A stretch of DNA of 64,000 nucleotides from Prorocentrum cordatum (lineage: Eukaryota > Sar > Dinophyceae > Prorocentrales > Prorocentraceae). A program made the position numbers and the translations under genes. Below the pieces are notes generated by a model, which was given only the letters and a program-made list of their open reading frames with translations, was not told where the DNA came from and ran no database searches. The stretch spans positions 170,001 through 234,000 of the forward strand of contig CAUYUJ010014563.1 in assembly GCA_963575745.1 (NCBI GenBank), given 5' to 3'. Shown in pieces: positions 53,940 to 63,219 of the stretch; position 1 is the first letter of the stretch; the number at the start of each line of letters is the position of its first letter.

Positions 53940-54100
53940 AGCGCAGAAGGGCAGCGATTCGCGAGGGGGGGGGGGCCGGGGGGGCAGGGCGGCGGGGGGG
54001 GCGGAAAAGAGGGGGGGGGCGGGAAGGAAAAAAGGAAGGAGTAGAAGGGAAGGAAGAGGAAGAGCAAGAGGAGGAGGCGAGGGGGGCGATGACGCGCACA
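53940..54100. repeat. G-run and GGA-rich tract
   Basis: Interrupted G7-G9 runs grade into purine-rich sequence with AGGAAGGA. Confidence 0.7.
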
Positions 54101-54704
54101 TGCCACGCGTTCCGAACGGCCCAACGGGGCCGAAGGCCAGGGCCGACGGCCCTCGCGAGGCCGCGGGAAGAAGGCCATGCTCTAGACGTGGCTTGGAGCC
54201 GAGGGCCCATTAAAAAACTACGAACGTCGGAAGGTGGCAAGAGCTGTTCGATGGAGAAGGCGACCCCTCCTTCATGCTGTCACGAGCGTCTGCCCGCGTA
54301 CAAAAGCGAGCTTGCAGAAGCGCACAGCTACCCCATGCTGGAAATGCAGAGACGAGCTCAGGCGCCCGACTGAACCCAAAACTGAAACGGGGAAAAGACT
54401 CCGAGGCAAACTTCCAACCTGGCGTCGAAATCTTTGTCGCCGGTGCATCCGACAAGCCTAGGCCCTCGGCGATTTTCTCAGCAGCATGGCAAGCGCTGCT
54501 GCAGACAGAACTGGCTTCTGCTCCTGGTCTTCATCTCGGCCAGAGTGAGATTCGCGTAGATATCAATCGCGCGCTTGCCCTTCTTGATCACGCCCACTTG
54601 CGGAAAGGACTACCGATGGGCGCGCGGGCACGGGCTGGGATGCGCCAGCTACAATCATACAGAATTGAGCGCTCTGACTTTTGGTAGCACAAACCCCATA
54701 GGCT

Positions 54705-54795
54705 ACCTCACCCCCCCCCCCCCCCCACCCCACCCCACCCCACCCCCCCCCCTCTCCTCCTCCCTCCCCCCCACCCACCCCACCCCTCCTCCTCC
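54705..54795. repeat. C-run and CCCCACCC tract
   Basis: C14 and C9 runs with CCCCACCCC pentamers, just 3' of the last exon-like segment on the minus strand. Confidence 0.85.
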
Positions 54796-54799
54796 TCGC

Positions 54800-55090
54800 C
54801 CCGCCCTGGCCTTTGCGAGGCGCGGCCGTGGCCGCAGCGGTCGCGGCCTTCGCCTTCGCCGTGGGCTTCGGCTTGGCAGTCCGTTCGGGGCCCCCATTGG
54901 CCTCGGCCCCCCCTTGCCGCTGGCCTCGGCAGCGTTGGGATCGTAGGAGCTGCGCACCACCTCGGCGGCGTGATTCGTCTTCATCTCGAGCTGCGCGTCC
55001 TCGTCGAAGGGTTCCCCGCCTTCGGCCTCGACGGCCCCCTTTCAAAGCTGCAGCGCCATCTGGGCCAGCACCTGATCCAGCGGCTGCAGG
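54800..55090 (-). pseudogene. Exon-like segment, Lys/Ala-rich, with one stop and one shift
   Basis: The minus-strand frame reads LDQVLAQMALQL, TGA at about 55041-55043, then KGAVEAEGGEPFDEDAQ, LEMKTNHAAEVVRSSYDP and NAAEASGKGG. A one-base shift at the C7 run 54907-54913 continues it as AEANGGPERTAKPKPTAKAK. The sense across the shift is good, so one base is probably missing at the run. It may be a further exon of the gene at 55178-56080, or a neighbouring gene. No family is recognised. Confidence 0.5.
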
Positions 55091-55177
55091 GGAAACGGAT
55101 TGTGAGATCGGGTCTTTTGAATCAAAACACCGCGTGCCATTGTCAATGGCCAGCGGGGCGCCGACGGGCGTCGGCGA

Positions 55178-55573
55178 CTAGGCATGGGGCCTCGCGTCCA
55201 GCAGCGCCACGTTGCAGCCATGCCGCTGACGACCTGGGTTGATGCCGAACTGCCGGCGCATCTGACGCATCCGCTGATGCCGCTGCATCTGCCCCACCAT
55301 GTCGAAGCCTGGCGGGGCCGCCGTGGCACTGGACTGCGTCGGCGCCGAACCCGACGAGGACTCCCCGAGCGAAAGTCGCGCGCCCCTGCAGCCCGCTGTC
55401 TCAGCTAGCTGCTCGCAAGACGCCTCGTCGAAGTCCGATGGCGGGCACGTCGGCAGCTCCTCGCCGCAAGCGTACGCCAGGACGTCCTTGGCCCAGTCCG
55501 ACGGGGGAATGCGCTCGAACGGCCAGGGCTTGCCCGCGTCGAGCCGCTCGATGCTCGCACGCAGCTGCTTCGT
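55178..55573 (-). CDS. Last exon of an unknown gene (132 codons with stop)
   Basis: Begins after an AG at 55575-55574 (CTGGCCTAG before ACGAAG) and is open in phase 0 to TAG at 55178-55180. It reads TKQLRASIERLDAGKPWPFE, RIPPSDWAKDVLAYACGEEL, then an acidic Ser-rich stretch and a basic Met/Gln/Arg patch (VGQMQRHQRMRQMRRQFG). The basic patch suggests nucleic-acid or protein binding. There is no known domain. It joins cleanly to the upstream exon across a 73-nt intron. Confidence 0.65.
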   Translation of the reverse strand, partial: TKQLRASIERLDAGKPWPFERIPPSDWAKDVLAYACGEELPTCPPSDFDEASCEQLAETAGCRGARLSLGESSSGSAPTQSSATAAPPGFDMVGQMQRHQRMRQMRRQFGINPGRQRHGCNVALLDARPHA

Positions 55574-55646
55574 CTAGGCCAGAAATGCATGCGCCGTCAC
55601 CGACGCAAACCTCGACGTCGGGTCACATCGCACACGCCAAAGCTAC
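55574..55646 (-). other. Inferred 73-nt GT-AG intron
   Basis: The donor GCG|GTAGCTTTGG and acceptor CTGGCCTAG|ACG join two good coding frames in phase 0, and both frames hit stops if read through. The size suits short dinoflagellate introns. Confidence 0.6.
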
Positions 55647-56083
55647 CGCCCTGGCTTGCGCCTTCCGGCCAGGGCAAGCCACCCCGAGCTCGAGCTGGAG
55701 CTCGGCCGAGAACGACAGGGGCGCGCCCTGAAACGACGCCCACTCCCCAGCCAAGAAGTAATCGTGCAAGCCTTTGAACCACTGCTGAGCACGCGGCTGG
55801 AGGTCGCGCTGGTCGCAAGCTGCGTTGGACAGCGCAGCGGCAATGAGGGCCTCATCGTCGCCGAACCAAGGCCCAATGGCAACCTCTTTTGTCTCTGTCG
55901 CGGCGGCGCCCAGCGCGACGCCCCTGGCGCCCTCGATGGCGCGCGCAAGGGCGTGGGCTTGAGAGCAGAGCAGCTGCCCCTTGCTCAAGCCCGCGCTCGA
56001 CTGAGCCAGTGCGAACTGGACCCAGCTGCGGGCCATGCCCGCCAGGGTCTCGGCCGCGCCCGCGATGGGAACTGACCGAGTGG
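55647..56083 (-). CDS. Internal exon of an unknown gene
   Basis: The open frame reads VPIAGAAETLAGMARSWVQF, ALAQSSAGLSKGQLLCSQAH, AIGPWFGDDEALIAAALSNA and FKGLHDYFLAGEWASFQGAP, then GVACPGRKAQARA up to the splice donor. It is Ala-rich and mixed, with helical character and no signal peptide or membrane segment. The 5' edge is uncertain; an AG at about 56084 (CGGTCAG before TTCCC) is a possible acceptor, and a (CCT)n tract lies upstream at 56160-56216. It is the cleanest coding stretch in the window, with no frameshift over about 145 codons. Function unknown. Confidence 0.65.
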
Positions 56084-56159
56084 ATAGCCGAACTAAGGGT
56101 GCCGAGGCCACGCGGGCCTCCAAAGGGGGTCGACCAAAAAGGCGACTTACTGCACCAGC

Positions 56160-56216
56160 GGAGGTGGAGGAGAAGGAGGAGGAGGAGGAGGAGGAGGAGG
56201 AGGAGGAGGAGGAGGA
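56160..56216. repeat. (GGA)n microsatellite
   Basis: About 18 GGA triplets on the plus strand, upstream of the exon on the minus strand, possibly inside an intron. Confidence 0.9.
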
Positions 56217-56517
56217 CAAGACGGGGCACTGAGAAGCGAGGAGCGCGCGGCACTACGCGCGGACGAGGGCGGGGCGTGAACAGGACGCGAAGAGAGGGGG
56301 GGCGGGGAACAAGGACTATGACAGTGAGACGACGCAGCTGCACAGACAGCTCGCACACGCTGCTTCAGACATCTCGGGCAGTGAGTTGCTGTCACATACA
56401 CCCGGCGCGATGCCGCGACAGACGGCCCGACCATGCGGCGCGGCACCTCTTCAAAGCACGGCACATCACATGGCAATCATCGAATTCTAAGTTGCGCACA
56501 ATGGTGTATGCATATGT

Positions 56518-56578
56518 GATATATATATATATATATAATATATATATATATTATATATATATATTGATATATATATCC
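56518..56578. repeat. (AT)n microsatellite
   Basis: A pure TA run of about 60 bp with one AATA and one TGATA break; a strong palindrome and the most AT-rich spot in the window. Confidence 0.93.
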
Positions 56579-56769
56579 GCCGATCCGGCGCGTGAGTTTC
56601 TGAAAGCGTGGACTCGAGCTCGCTCAAGCTTCGCTCTGCGGGGGGGGGGGGGGGGGGTGCGTTATTTCCGATGGTATTTCCGACTTTTTTCCGTGCGCGG
56701 GGGCATTCCCGACGTCATTTCCTGCGTTGTTCGGTGCCTGGGGACAGGGGGGCATAGAAAACTCTACTT

Positions 56770-57310
56770 CCGGAGCCCCGACCGCCCAAGACAGCCCAAG
56801 AGGGCGCCAAGAGAAGCCCCAGAGGCCCCCCAGACAATGCAAGAGGGCCTCGAATCGCCGCAACATCGCTCGCACCCTGGAACCGCCCGAGACGCCCCGA
56901 AGACAACTCCAGAAACCTCGAAGACGCCCCCAGGATCCCTCGCGACACTTCCCAAGAATGCCCGGAGACTAACAAATCTACCCATTCCATTGTGAAAACG
57001 TATATGTTCGGCAGATTCGTTTCTTGGGCCTTCACAGTGTCCAAGACGGCCCCAGAGCTCCCTAGGACGCGCCAACAAGCCCCCAAGAGGTCCCCAAGAC
57101 GGCCCCCGAAGGGCCCAAGACGGCCCACGAGCGCCACAAGACGACCCAAGTCCAGAGCCCAGACCGCACAAGACGGCCCAAGAAAAAGCCAAGAGAGGCC
57201 CAAGAGGCCCCCTAGACTCTAGATGGTCCAGGAAGGCCCCGACTCGCCGAAACATCGCTCCAAGCCGCCCAAGATGCCCCCAAGACGGCTCCAGAAGCCT
57301 CCAAGACGTC
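56770..57310. repeat. CCCAAGANGGCCC minisatellite
   Basis: Units of 12-15 bp with CCCAAGA or CCAAGACGGC. Its core is shared with 39440-40080. The long minus-strand Gly/Leu/Trp-rich frame is a repeat translation. Confidence 0.82.
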
Positions 57311-57457
57311 TCAAGGATCCCCATCATCATCTCGCTCTCTCCCCCCCCGGATCGGCGGCACTGGCCGGAGGCCAGCCCAGTATATGCATATATATATGTA
57401 CACACACACGCGCAGCACGGCACTGCTCACGCACAAGAGACAGAACCCGAAATCACC

Positions 57458-57635
57458 TCTAGGAGTTCCAATCCCCCAACAGGCGTTGGAACTCAAGTCG
57501 CAACGCCTGCTCGGGGGATGGAACTCGAGTCCCGCCGCCTGCTCAGGGGTTGGAACTCGCCAGCTGGGAGTTCCAACGCCTGGTGGGGGTGTGGAACTCG
57601 AGTTCCAACACCTGGTGCGAGATTGAAATTTTTGG
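57458..57635. repeat. GTTGGAACTC repeat, about 36 bp, both orientations
   Basis: GTTGGAACTC, GGAACTCGAGTCC and GAGTTCCAAC units alternate with GCCTGCT or CGCCTGGTGGGGG. GGAACTCGAGTTCC is a 14-bp perfect palindrome, so the array can fold into several hairpins. Confidence 0.8.
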
Positions 57636-57639
57636 GCTT

Positions 57640-58180
57640 GTATCCGAGCCACTTTGTGAGAGTGTGATTCACTCTCGCGCGAACCAACCCACATCTAGCA
57701 TCCACTTGGGGTAAGTGTTGAGAAATCAGGGTGTACTCGTTGATACGGGGGTATAGCTATCAAAATATTATGCAACACATTTCTGGCCTGTTGAGATCAG
57801 AAGAAATCGATGGTGAGTGATGCTAGCAGCTGACGCGAGCCCTTCTCACGCGGGTCAGCAATCATGCGCGCGCGCAATTTGCCACCGACTGAGGTTTGCC
57901 CGCGCGCGCCACGCGCACTCAAGTTGGCCGAATGGCAAGGCGCGTGATCCACATGGGGCGCGAGTCCAGGACCACATACTCAGCGAACGCCACGATGCGA
58001 CCTTGTCTCGCGTCTGTGTACACGCGAGCACTCGACGCTGCCTACTCGCGCCGCGCTCAGTCCGAGACGTTTCCGCCTGCGGCATAAGTCAAAATAGATA
58101 TGGGGAGATACTTCAAGGTCGAATGGGCGGGGCGAGCGCGGGCGAGAATGCGAGGGCCCGGGATGGAGGGCGAGGGTGGC
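57640..58180. other. No gene recognised
   Basis: Intergenic or intronic sequence between the repeat block and the minus-strand exons at 58190-58846; short frames only. Confidence 0.4.
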
Positions 58181-58189
58181 GAGGGGGCC

Positions 58190-58480
58190 CGCTGGTAAGA
58201 ATGCGCCCGCCTTGGTGGCCCACTTCTTTATCCCCCGGCAAAAGAAATTCACCCTGATAGCAAACCTGCCTGACAACCACTTGACGTTGGCCTCTGTGAG
58301 CTCTGGCTTAAAACGTTGAGGGCCCAGGGTCCACGGTCTCTGATTCGGGCTTGCGCCTCAGGAGCTCAGCGTTGACATCTGCCAGCTCGATTGCCAGCGT
58401 AGATCGATGGTGAGAAGCAGTGAGCACAATGATCTTGCGACGCGCGCCAGCACTGCAGAACACGTCGAGCTCGACGAAAC
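58190..58480 (-). pseudogene. Exon of an unknown gene, one-base shift inside
   Basis: Starts after TAGCTAG (58481-58487). The frame reads FVELDVFCSAGARRKIIVLT, ASHHRSTLAIELADVNAELL, RRKPESETVDPGP; a shift at the CCC run 58320-58322 leads on to RFKPELTEANVKWLSGRFAI, RVNFFCRGIKKWATKAGAF. The meaning is continuous if one base is removed there. Basic and mixed, with no known domain. The exon's 3' edge is uncertain. Confidence 0.55.
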
Positions 58481-58519
58481 CTAGCTAGGACACACTCGAC
58501 GGCACTGCAAGCTCGCGCC

Positions 58520-58846
58520 CCCGCCCCTCCCCCCCCCCCCCACGCCCCCGGTAATCATTGCCTCTTCATCGGCCTTCTGCAATTCCAACTTCTCCTCCTC
58601 CGGTTCCTCTGATATAGCTAACCCCATCTCTCCTCTTCTCATCTTGACCCCCCCCCCCCCCGTGATCCTGCAATGTCATTGATCATGTCTTTCTTAGACC
58701 TCGCGGGGAGGGGGGCGCCCTGGGCGCCCCCCCTCGGCGAAGTAATCGTCCACATCGATGCTGGTGTCTTTCATCAGTGTCTCGCGCGCGACGGCCCTGA
58801 CCTTCCGAATGTGTTCGAGCACCGCAAAGCTACCCTCTACCAAGCG
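58520..58846 (-). pseudogene. Exon of the same unknown gene, shifts at G runs
   Basis: The acceptor TTTTTGCAG (to 58847) is followed in phase 0 by RLVEGSFAVLEHIRKVRAVA and RETLMKDTSIDVDDYFAEGG. A shift at the C7 run 58727-58733 leads on to AQGAPLPARSKKDMINDIAG, and a second shift at the C14 run 58648-58661 leads on to MRRGEMGLAISEEPEEEKLE and LQKADEEAMITGG. It is a helical, charged protein of unknown family. Together with 58190-58480 it forms one gene; a GC-AG intron between them (about 58481-58550) is possible. Confidence 0.58.
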
Positions 58847-59489
58847 CTGCAAAAATGAACGTCGGAGCCGTCGCATGTTACCCATTTTTCGCTGAGTCAT
58901 TCTCGGCTTTCTCGGCTTTCACCGCCCGGCAGTCGCGAGCCGCAGGGGTCGGAGACGCCGAAAGACACGCGAATCCCCCGCAGATCGGCACGGCCATCGG
59001 GCCTACAGGCTGCGCGGAGCGAGCGCGCGAGAGGCGCGCGATATCGCCCCGGCAGCACGCTCGCACTTGCACCGCAAATGGCAGCAGCCATGCGCACGCG
59101 AAAAGTCATCCTGGCTGACCCCAAGAGGGCCGATGGCCCAGGGCCTTCTGGAGAAAAAACTAGAGCATATACGGAGCTACTATGGAGCCTCCGAAGGGCC
59201 TCTCAGGATCCGCGAGGTTCATCTGAAGAGATTCTCAGGAGCCTCTAAGGAGCCCCTGCGGAACCTCTACGGGGCTGAGCCCCCGGAGCCTCCATGGAAC
59301 CTTTGGGCAGCCTCCGACGATATTAGGGAATCTCTTAAGCGCCTCTATTTACACCCAATTAAGCTCTGTCAAATACATTACCCCAGAACGGTCCACGAGC
59401 CATGTCCCTCTCTCCCTCGCCCTTGCCACCCTGCCCACTGTTCTGATTTCCCCCCGCCCCTGTCGCCCCCGTGAGTTTCATTGTCCTGC

Positions 59490-59610
59490 TGGTAGCGGGG
59501 GTTCAAGTCTGCTCGACGCCCGCGAAAGCGTCGCCCGGCGTCCGGAACTGATCGCGCAGGGCGCAAGCGAGGGCTGCAGCGGCAGCGAAAACGGCACGCG
59601 CAACACGAGG
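59490..59610 (-). CDS. Short exon-like fragment
   Basis: The minus-strand frame reads RVARAVFAAAAALACALRD and QFRTPGDAFAGVEQ, then stops, with a shifted continuation NPRYQQDNETHGG. It is too short to classify. It lies in line with the other minus-strand exons. Confidence 0.35.
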
Positions 59611-60029
59611 CCGGGGCTCGACGGGGCCGGGCCCCCCAAGCCCCAGAGGCCGGGCCCCCCAAGCACCAGAGCACCCGTCGAGCAACATTGCGCCATGTGC
59701 AAAAAGCTCGGGCCTTGCACCTCAGCCAAAAAACACAATCGCATAATCATTGCATAGCAATGCGAGTGCGAAGTGATGCCAGGGAGTCCAACATCTCAAC
59801 CAACCTTTCAATCGCGCGACCACCTCGCCCTGGCAAAGGGCGCGCGCGCGCTGTGCGCGGCAGGCGCACAACCTATCGAGCGACGGAGCGATGCTCCGCA
59901 CCGAAGTGGCAACTAGTTCTACTTGGCCTTCCTGGCATTCCCTGAACTCGGCTCGGCCTGCCTGCGTCTCTTCGGGCCGGCCTTCTCAGGCGTTGGCTTA
60001 CCTTGGCGGGTCGGGGCGGCGCAGCGCAG

Positions 60030-60497
60030 CGCCGCCCGATATCTTCCCCGGATTCCACGGGGCGGGGGTGACTACAGCGGTCTTAGTGGTGGCATGTGAC
60101 AACTTCTCGCCATTGCAAAAATTCTCGATCTTGAATTTGCAAGGCTGGAAATCCCCGACCTCGCCATCCCCGGCATCTGGGATGCCCCAATAAGGAACGA
60201 CGAACGAATTCTCATCCCTCTCCGTCTTGGCCTGATCCCTGGGGCGCGCCATCAGCTGGCGTCGGCTGCGGCAGAACCGAGCGGGGCATAATGTAAACCA
60301 CGTAACCAAGTGGGGCCCCGAATCCACCCACCACCAAGGCGCCCTGGGGGGCCTCGGCAGCGGCGCCGACACTCGGGGGCAACTGCGCGATGACGAGCTC
60401 GCCCGCGTCGCACGACCGACGGGCAACAACCTCCAGGATCGCAGGGTTCCCTCTAGCTGCGTGCGCAATTTTGAGATTCACGACATTATCACACGCA
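60030..60497 (-). pseudogene. Exon of an unknown gene, one-base shift at a C4 run
   Basis: Begins after GCGCGCAG (to 60498). It reads VVNLKIAHAARGNPAILEVV, ARRSCDAGELVIAQLPPSVG, ALVVGGFGAPLGYVVYIMPR, then a shift at 60241-60244 (one C too many), then RDQAKTERDENSFVVPYWGI, PDAGDGEVGDFQPCKFKIEN, FCNGEKLSHATTKTAVVTPA. Composition and rhythm are those of a folded domain, but I do not recognise it. Removing one base gives about 155 continuous codons. Confidence 0.6.
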
Positions 60498-60509
60498 CTG
60501 CGCGCCCCA

Positions 60510-60720
60510 CAAAAACCCTGCCTCGCCCTGGCCCTCAACCGCCCCAATCAAATGTCTTGGTCATCCTGCGCGCAGCGCTCTCGCCCGCGGCCCAGCCCCT
60601 TGCCCCTTTTCCTCATATTATATCATATATAAATGTGTATTTATACACACATTAAAAACAAAAAGCTAACGCGACAACGTTATATTCGCACCACCTCAGC
60701 ACGAGCACGGCCCCTAATGG
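60510..60720. other. AT-rich, probably intronic
   Basis: TATAT and ACACATTAAA-rich sequence between two exon-like segments on the minus strand; no frame of note. Confidence 0.4.
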
Positions 60721-60799
60721 AGCAGCACCCGCCCCATGCATTTTCGCACCCCCCCCCTCCCCCATCCCAGCCCATTCCGCCCCCCTCTTGCTCATCTCC

Positions 60800-60940
60800 C
60801 CTCCGCTTCCCCCTCCGACCCCCCCCCTCCGAACCCCCGTGCCCGCCGACCCTCTTTCCGAGTCGCCCTGGGAGCGGCGGCGGCCCAGCGCCGAACTGGC
60901 CGTCGGATCGACGATGACGCTGACGCACTCGGTCTTCACT
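60800..60940 (-). CDS. Exon-like segment, unknown
   Basis: After a possible acceptor (GGCGGCAG) the frame reads KTECVSVIVDPTASSALGRR and RSQGDSERGSAGTG, then becomes Gly/Arg-rich low-complexity sequence. It is probably an exon of the 61028-62902 gene or the next one downstream. Confidence 0.42.
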
Positions 60941-61027
60941 GCCGCCTGGCCGCGGCCGGCAAGGCGGGGGGGCGCGGCCAGATTGGCCGTGCATGTATTA
61001 AGGATATTGTAAAATGCCCGTCTCGCC

Positions 61028-61915
61028 TTAGCCTCCTCTGTCTATCCCCCCCCCTCGGTTTGCGGCTAGGTGCGCGCGAGGAAAAACAACAGAAACGAAG
61101 CATGCGGCCTTCCGGTCGTCGACCGGCGCGCCAGCCGACAGCTCGACCTCCTCGAAGATCTCCACCTCTTTATTGACGCCCTGTGCGTTGCCATCGGCCT
61201 CGTCGGCTGCGCCGCCAATGCCGTCCTTGCGCGCGTCCTCGAACAGCCCCCGCAACGCGCGCCCCTGGCCGGTCGGCTCGAGCATCCTGCACCGCACGTT
61301 GTTGTCATCCGCCCACTCGGGCTCGACGATGCTACCGACCTTGCGCCCGAGGGCGGCGAGGTGCTCCAGGCTGACGCCACCGCCCCCGCTGAAGTCCACC
61401 GCGGCGGCGCCGACGCGCCCGGGTGCCTTTGGAGAAGAAATCGACCTCTTCAGCACGGGCGCGAGAGGCGCGGGCGCAGCTCCGCTCTCTGGACACGCCG
61501 CGAAGATGTCATCCGAGAATTGCAGCGCCACCTCGTCCAAAGAGTTGAACGCGCGTCTCTGCCTGCAATTTTTGTTAATCCGGAACATCACCGACCTTAC
61601 CTCCATGTCTCCCAGGGCCCTCGCCACGGCAACGGCGGCGATGCCCTGGCACAGCTCGTCGCGCCTTGGATCCCCCAGTCGCGCGAACTTCAGCGCCTGC
61701 CCCCTGTGCTCGGTCGAAACGCTTCCAGCATCTGTCGAGCGCAACAACTTGAGCACTCCGGCGACTGCATGCGCATCAGGACTTATCACGCACGCCTCGG
61801 GCATAGCGATGATGAGCTCGAGCCCGCGGCCGAAATCGAAGGACGCCAGTGCCCTGAACGCGGCGCCGGACACCACCACGCGATACCTCAATGTCGTGGA
61901 CACGCGCCCAGGTTC
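61028..61915 (-). CDS. Long 3' exon of an unknown gene
   Basis: About 290 codons without a stop: RYRVVVSGAAFRALASFDFG, RGLELIIAMPEACVISPDAH, AVAGVLKLLRSTDAGSVSTE, GIAAVAVARALGDMEVRSVM, NSLDEVALQFSDDIFAACPE, then a Pro/Ala linker, FSGGGGVSLEHLAALGRKVG, IVEPEWADDNNVRCRMLEPT and NKEVEIFEEVELSAGAPVDD. It looks like a soluble alpha/beta protein with an acidic tail, with no signal or membrane segment. It continues the exon at 61916-62253 through a one-base shift near 61915. The true exon end may be before 61028. Family not recognised. Confidence 0.65.
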   Translation of the reverse strand, partial: EPGRVSTTLRYRVVVSGAAFRALASFDFGRGLELIIAMPEACVISPDAHAVAGVLKLLRSTDAGSVSTEHRGQALKFARLGDPRRDELCQGIAAVAVARALGDMEVRSVMFRINKNCRQRRAFNSLDEVALQFSDDIFAACPESGAAPAPLAPVLKRSISSPKAPGRVGAAAVDFSGGGGVSLEHLAALGRKVGSIVEPEWADDNNVRCRMLEPTGQGRALRGLFEDARKDGIGGAADEADGNAQGVNKEVEIFEEVELSAGAPVDDRKAACFVSVVFPRAHLAANRGGGIDRGG

Positions 61916-62253
61916 TTCAAGTAGCACGCGTCGGACCCGCCTGACCTTTTCTTGACGGGCTCGACAAGTTCGGCCACCTTGCCTTTCAAGTAAGGTTTCG
62001 GGCCTCCCGTGCTCTTGATCACGCTGCACCACTTGCGGCCATTGTGCACCTTGTAGTTCTGGACGCCCCTATTGTGGATCTGCATGAGGCTCTGAACTGC
62101 GGTTCGGAGCCTCTCCGTTCCGCGGCCGCTGTTGAGGGCCTTCTGCATGTGCGCAGGGAGACCTGGCACTGCCTCCTCGACCTGTCAACTCAACACAAAC
62201 CGCTCCAATCCCTGTTCGGCGGCCTGGGCGTCGGGCGGATCTACAGCACTGAC
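61916..62253 (-). pseudogene. Exon of the same gene, one in-frame TGA
   Basis: Follows a CTTCAG acceptor (to 62254) in phase 0: VSAVDPPDAQAAEQGLERFV, LS, TGA at 62185-62187, QVEEAVPGLPAHMQKALNSG, RGTERLRTAVQSLMQIHNRG, VQNYKVHNGRKWCSVIKSTG, GPKPYLKGKVAELVEPVKKR. The TGA may be a CGA-type mutation, a sequencing error or a sign that an extra intron ends at TTGACAG. After about 61915 the sense moves to another frame. Confidence 0.58.
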
Positions 62254-62346
62254 CTGAAGCCAAAAAACTTTCCATCTTCCGAACGCTACTACCCCCGCGC
62301 ACCCAAACCCAGAATAACCGACAAATGATTCTCAATCCCAACTCGC
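62254..62346 (-). other. Inferred 93-nt GC-AG intron
   Basis: The donor CCT|GCGAGT and acceptor CTTCAG|GTCAGT join two good frames in phase 0 once the G-run base in the exon before is corrected. GC donors are known to be frequent in dinoflagellates. Confidence 0.5.
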
Positions 62347-62629
62347 AGGGAGCACGGCGGCACGACGTTGGGAGGTTCGGAGCCAACGGACCTTCTCCTC
62401 GGAAAACTTGCCACCCTCGACATAGTCCTCCTGCAGGAACGTGTCATAGTCGCACAAGATTGCCCCCCAGGGAGCTGCTGGTGCGGGACGATGACACGCT
62501 GAAGCCACGAACGTCCAACTCGCTGATGGGCGGAATCAGGCTGTCTGCCTCGGAAACCAGCTTGCGGTTGAACTGCAGCTGGGTTTCTTTACTGTTCAGG
62601 CTTATCTCGAAGCAGCACGCCTGCTTCGT
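62347..62629 (-). pseudogene. Exon of the same gene, shift at a C6 run
   Basis: After the acceptor GCCGAG it reads TKQACCFEISLNSKETQLQF, NRKLVSEADSLIPPISELDV, RGFSVSSSRTSSSLGG, then shifts at 62463-62468 and continues AILCDYDTFLQEDYVEGGKF, SEEKVRWLRTSQRRAAVLP. The length is 283 nt, which becomes an exact multiple of three when one base is removed from the run. Function unknown. Confidence 0.6.
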
Positions 62630-62744
62630 CTCGGCAGTGACGATTGACGAAACCCTGGCTTATGATGCGTTGCAGCAGCGCGCGGACGCCCACAGGGCCC
62701 AGCCCTCGTCGATCTCGGTTCTCGCTGTGAGTGCTGACGCTCAC
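62630..62744 (-). other. Inferred 115-nt GT-AG intron
   Basis: The donor GAAACA|GTGAGCG (62744) and acceptor GCCGAG|ACGAAG (62630) join KMET to TKQA. Confidence 0.5.
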
Positions 62745-62902
62745 TGTTTCCATCTTAATATAACAAGCCAGGTTGTGCTGCAACAGCGTCCTCTGATCAG
62801 CTCGTGTTTCGCATTCATCCTCGAACCCACGTCACCGTCGTCCGCGCCCTTCGCGATGAGGCCCTGCAGCATCGGCGTCGCCAGCGCCAGCGCCTGCTCC
62901 AT
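62745..62902 (-). pseudogene. 5'-most recognisable exon of the same gene
   Basis: From ATG 62902: MEQALALATPMLQGLIAKGA, DDGDVGSRMNAKHELIRG, then a shift near 62790 to TLLQHNLACYIKMET. The bases upstream are A/T-rich (62905-62990), so 62902 could be the true start or an exon edge. No spliced leader lies upstream, as expected for a genomic gene rather than a retrocopy. Confidence 0.5.
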
Positions 62903-63104
62903 CTCGGACAGACAGTGCGATTTCCAAAACAATAAAAGCGTGCAATAATAATAATACAAATACTAACGACAGAAAAACTCACCACAATTTCGAATGATGG
63001 TGGCGACGTGGCGACCCCGAGAAATAACGCGCCCCTCTCCTTCCTCCTTCTCCCCCCTCTCATTTGCGTTCCAAATTCCGCTTATTTGTTTCTCTTTTTT
63101 TTTT

Positions 63105-63135
63105 GTTCTCTCTCTCTCTCTCTCTCTCTCTCCCC
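63105..63135. repeat. (CT)n microsatellite
   Basis: TCTCTC run of about 28 bp preceded by a T9 run. Confidence 0.9.
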
Positions 63136-63219
63136 CTGCGAGTCGAGGGCCCGACGTCTGCATCTCCAAGACAGGAATCCTCGAGAGGGGGCCCGTGGGA
63201 TCGACTTTTGGCGCTGTTC

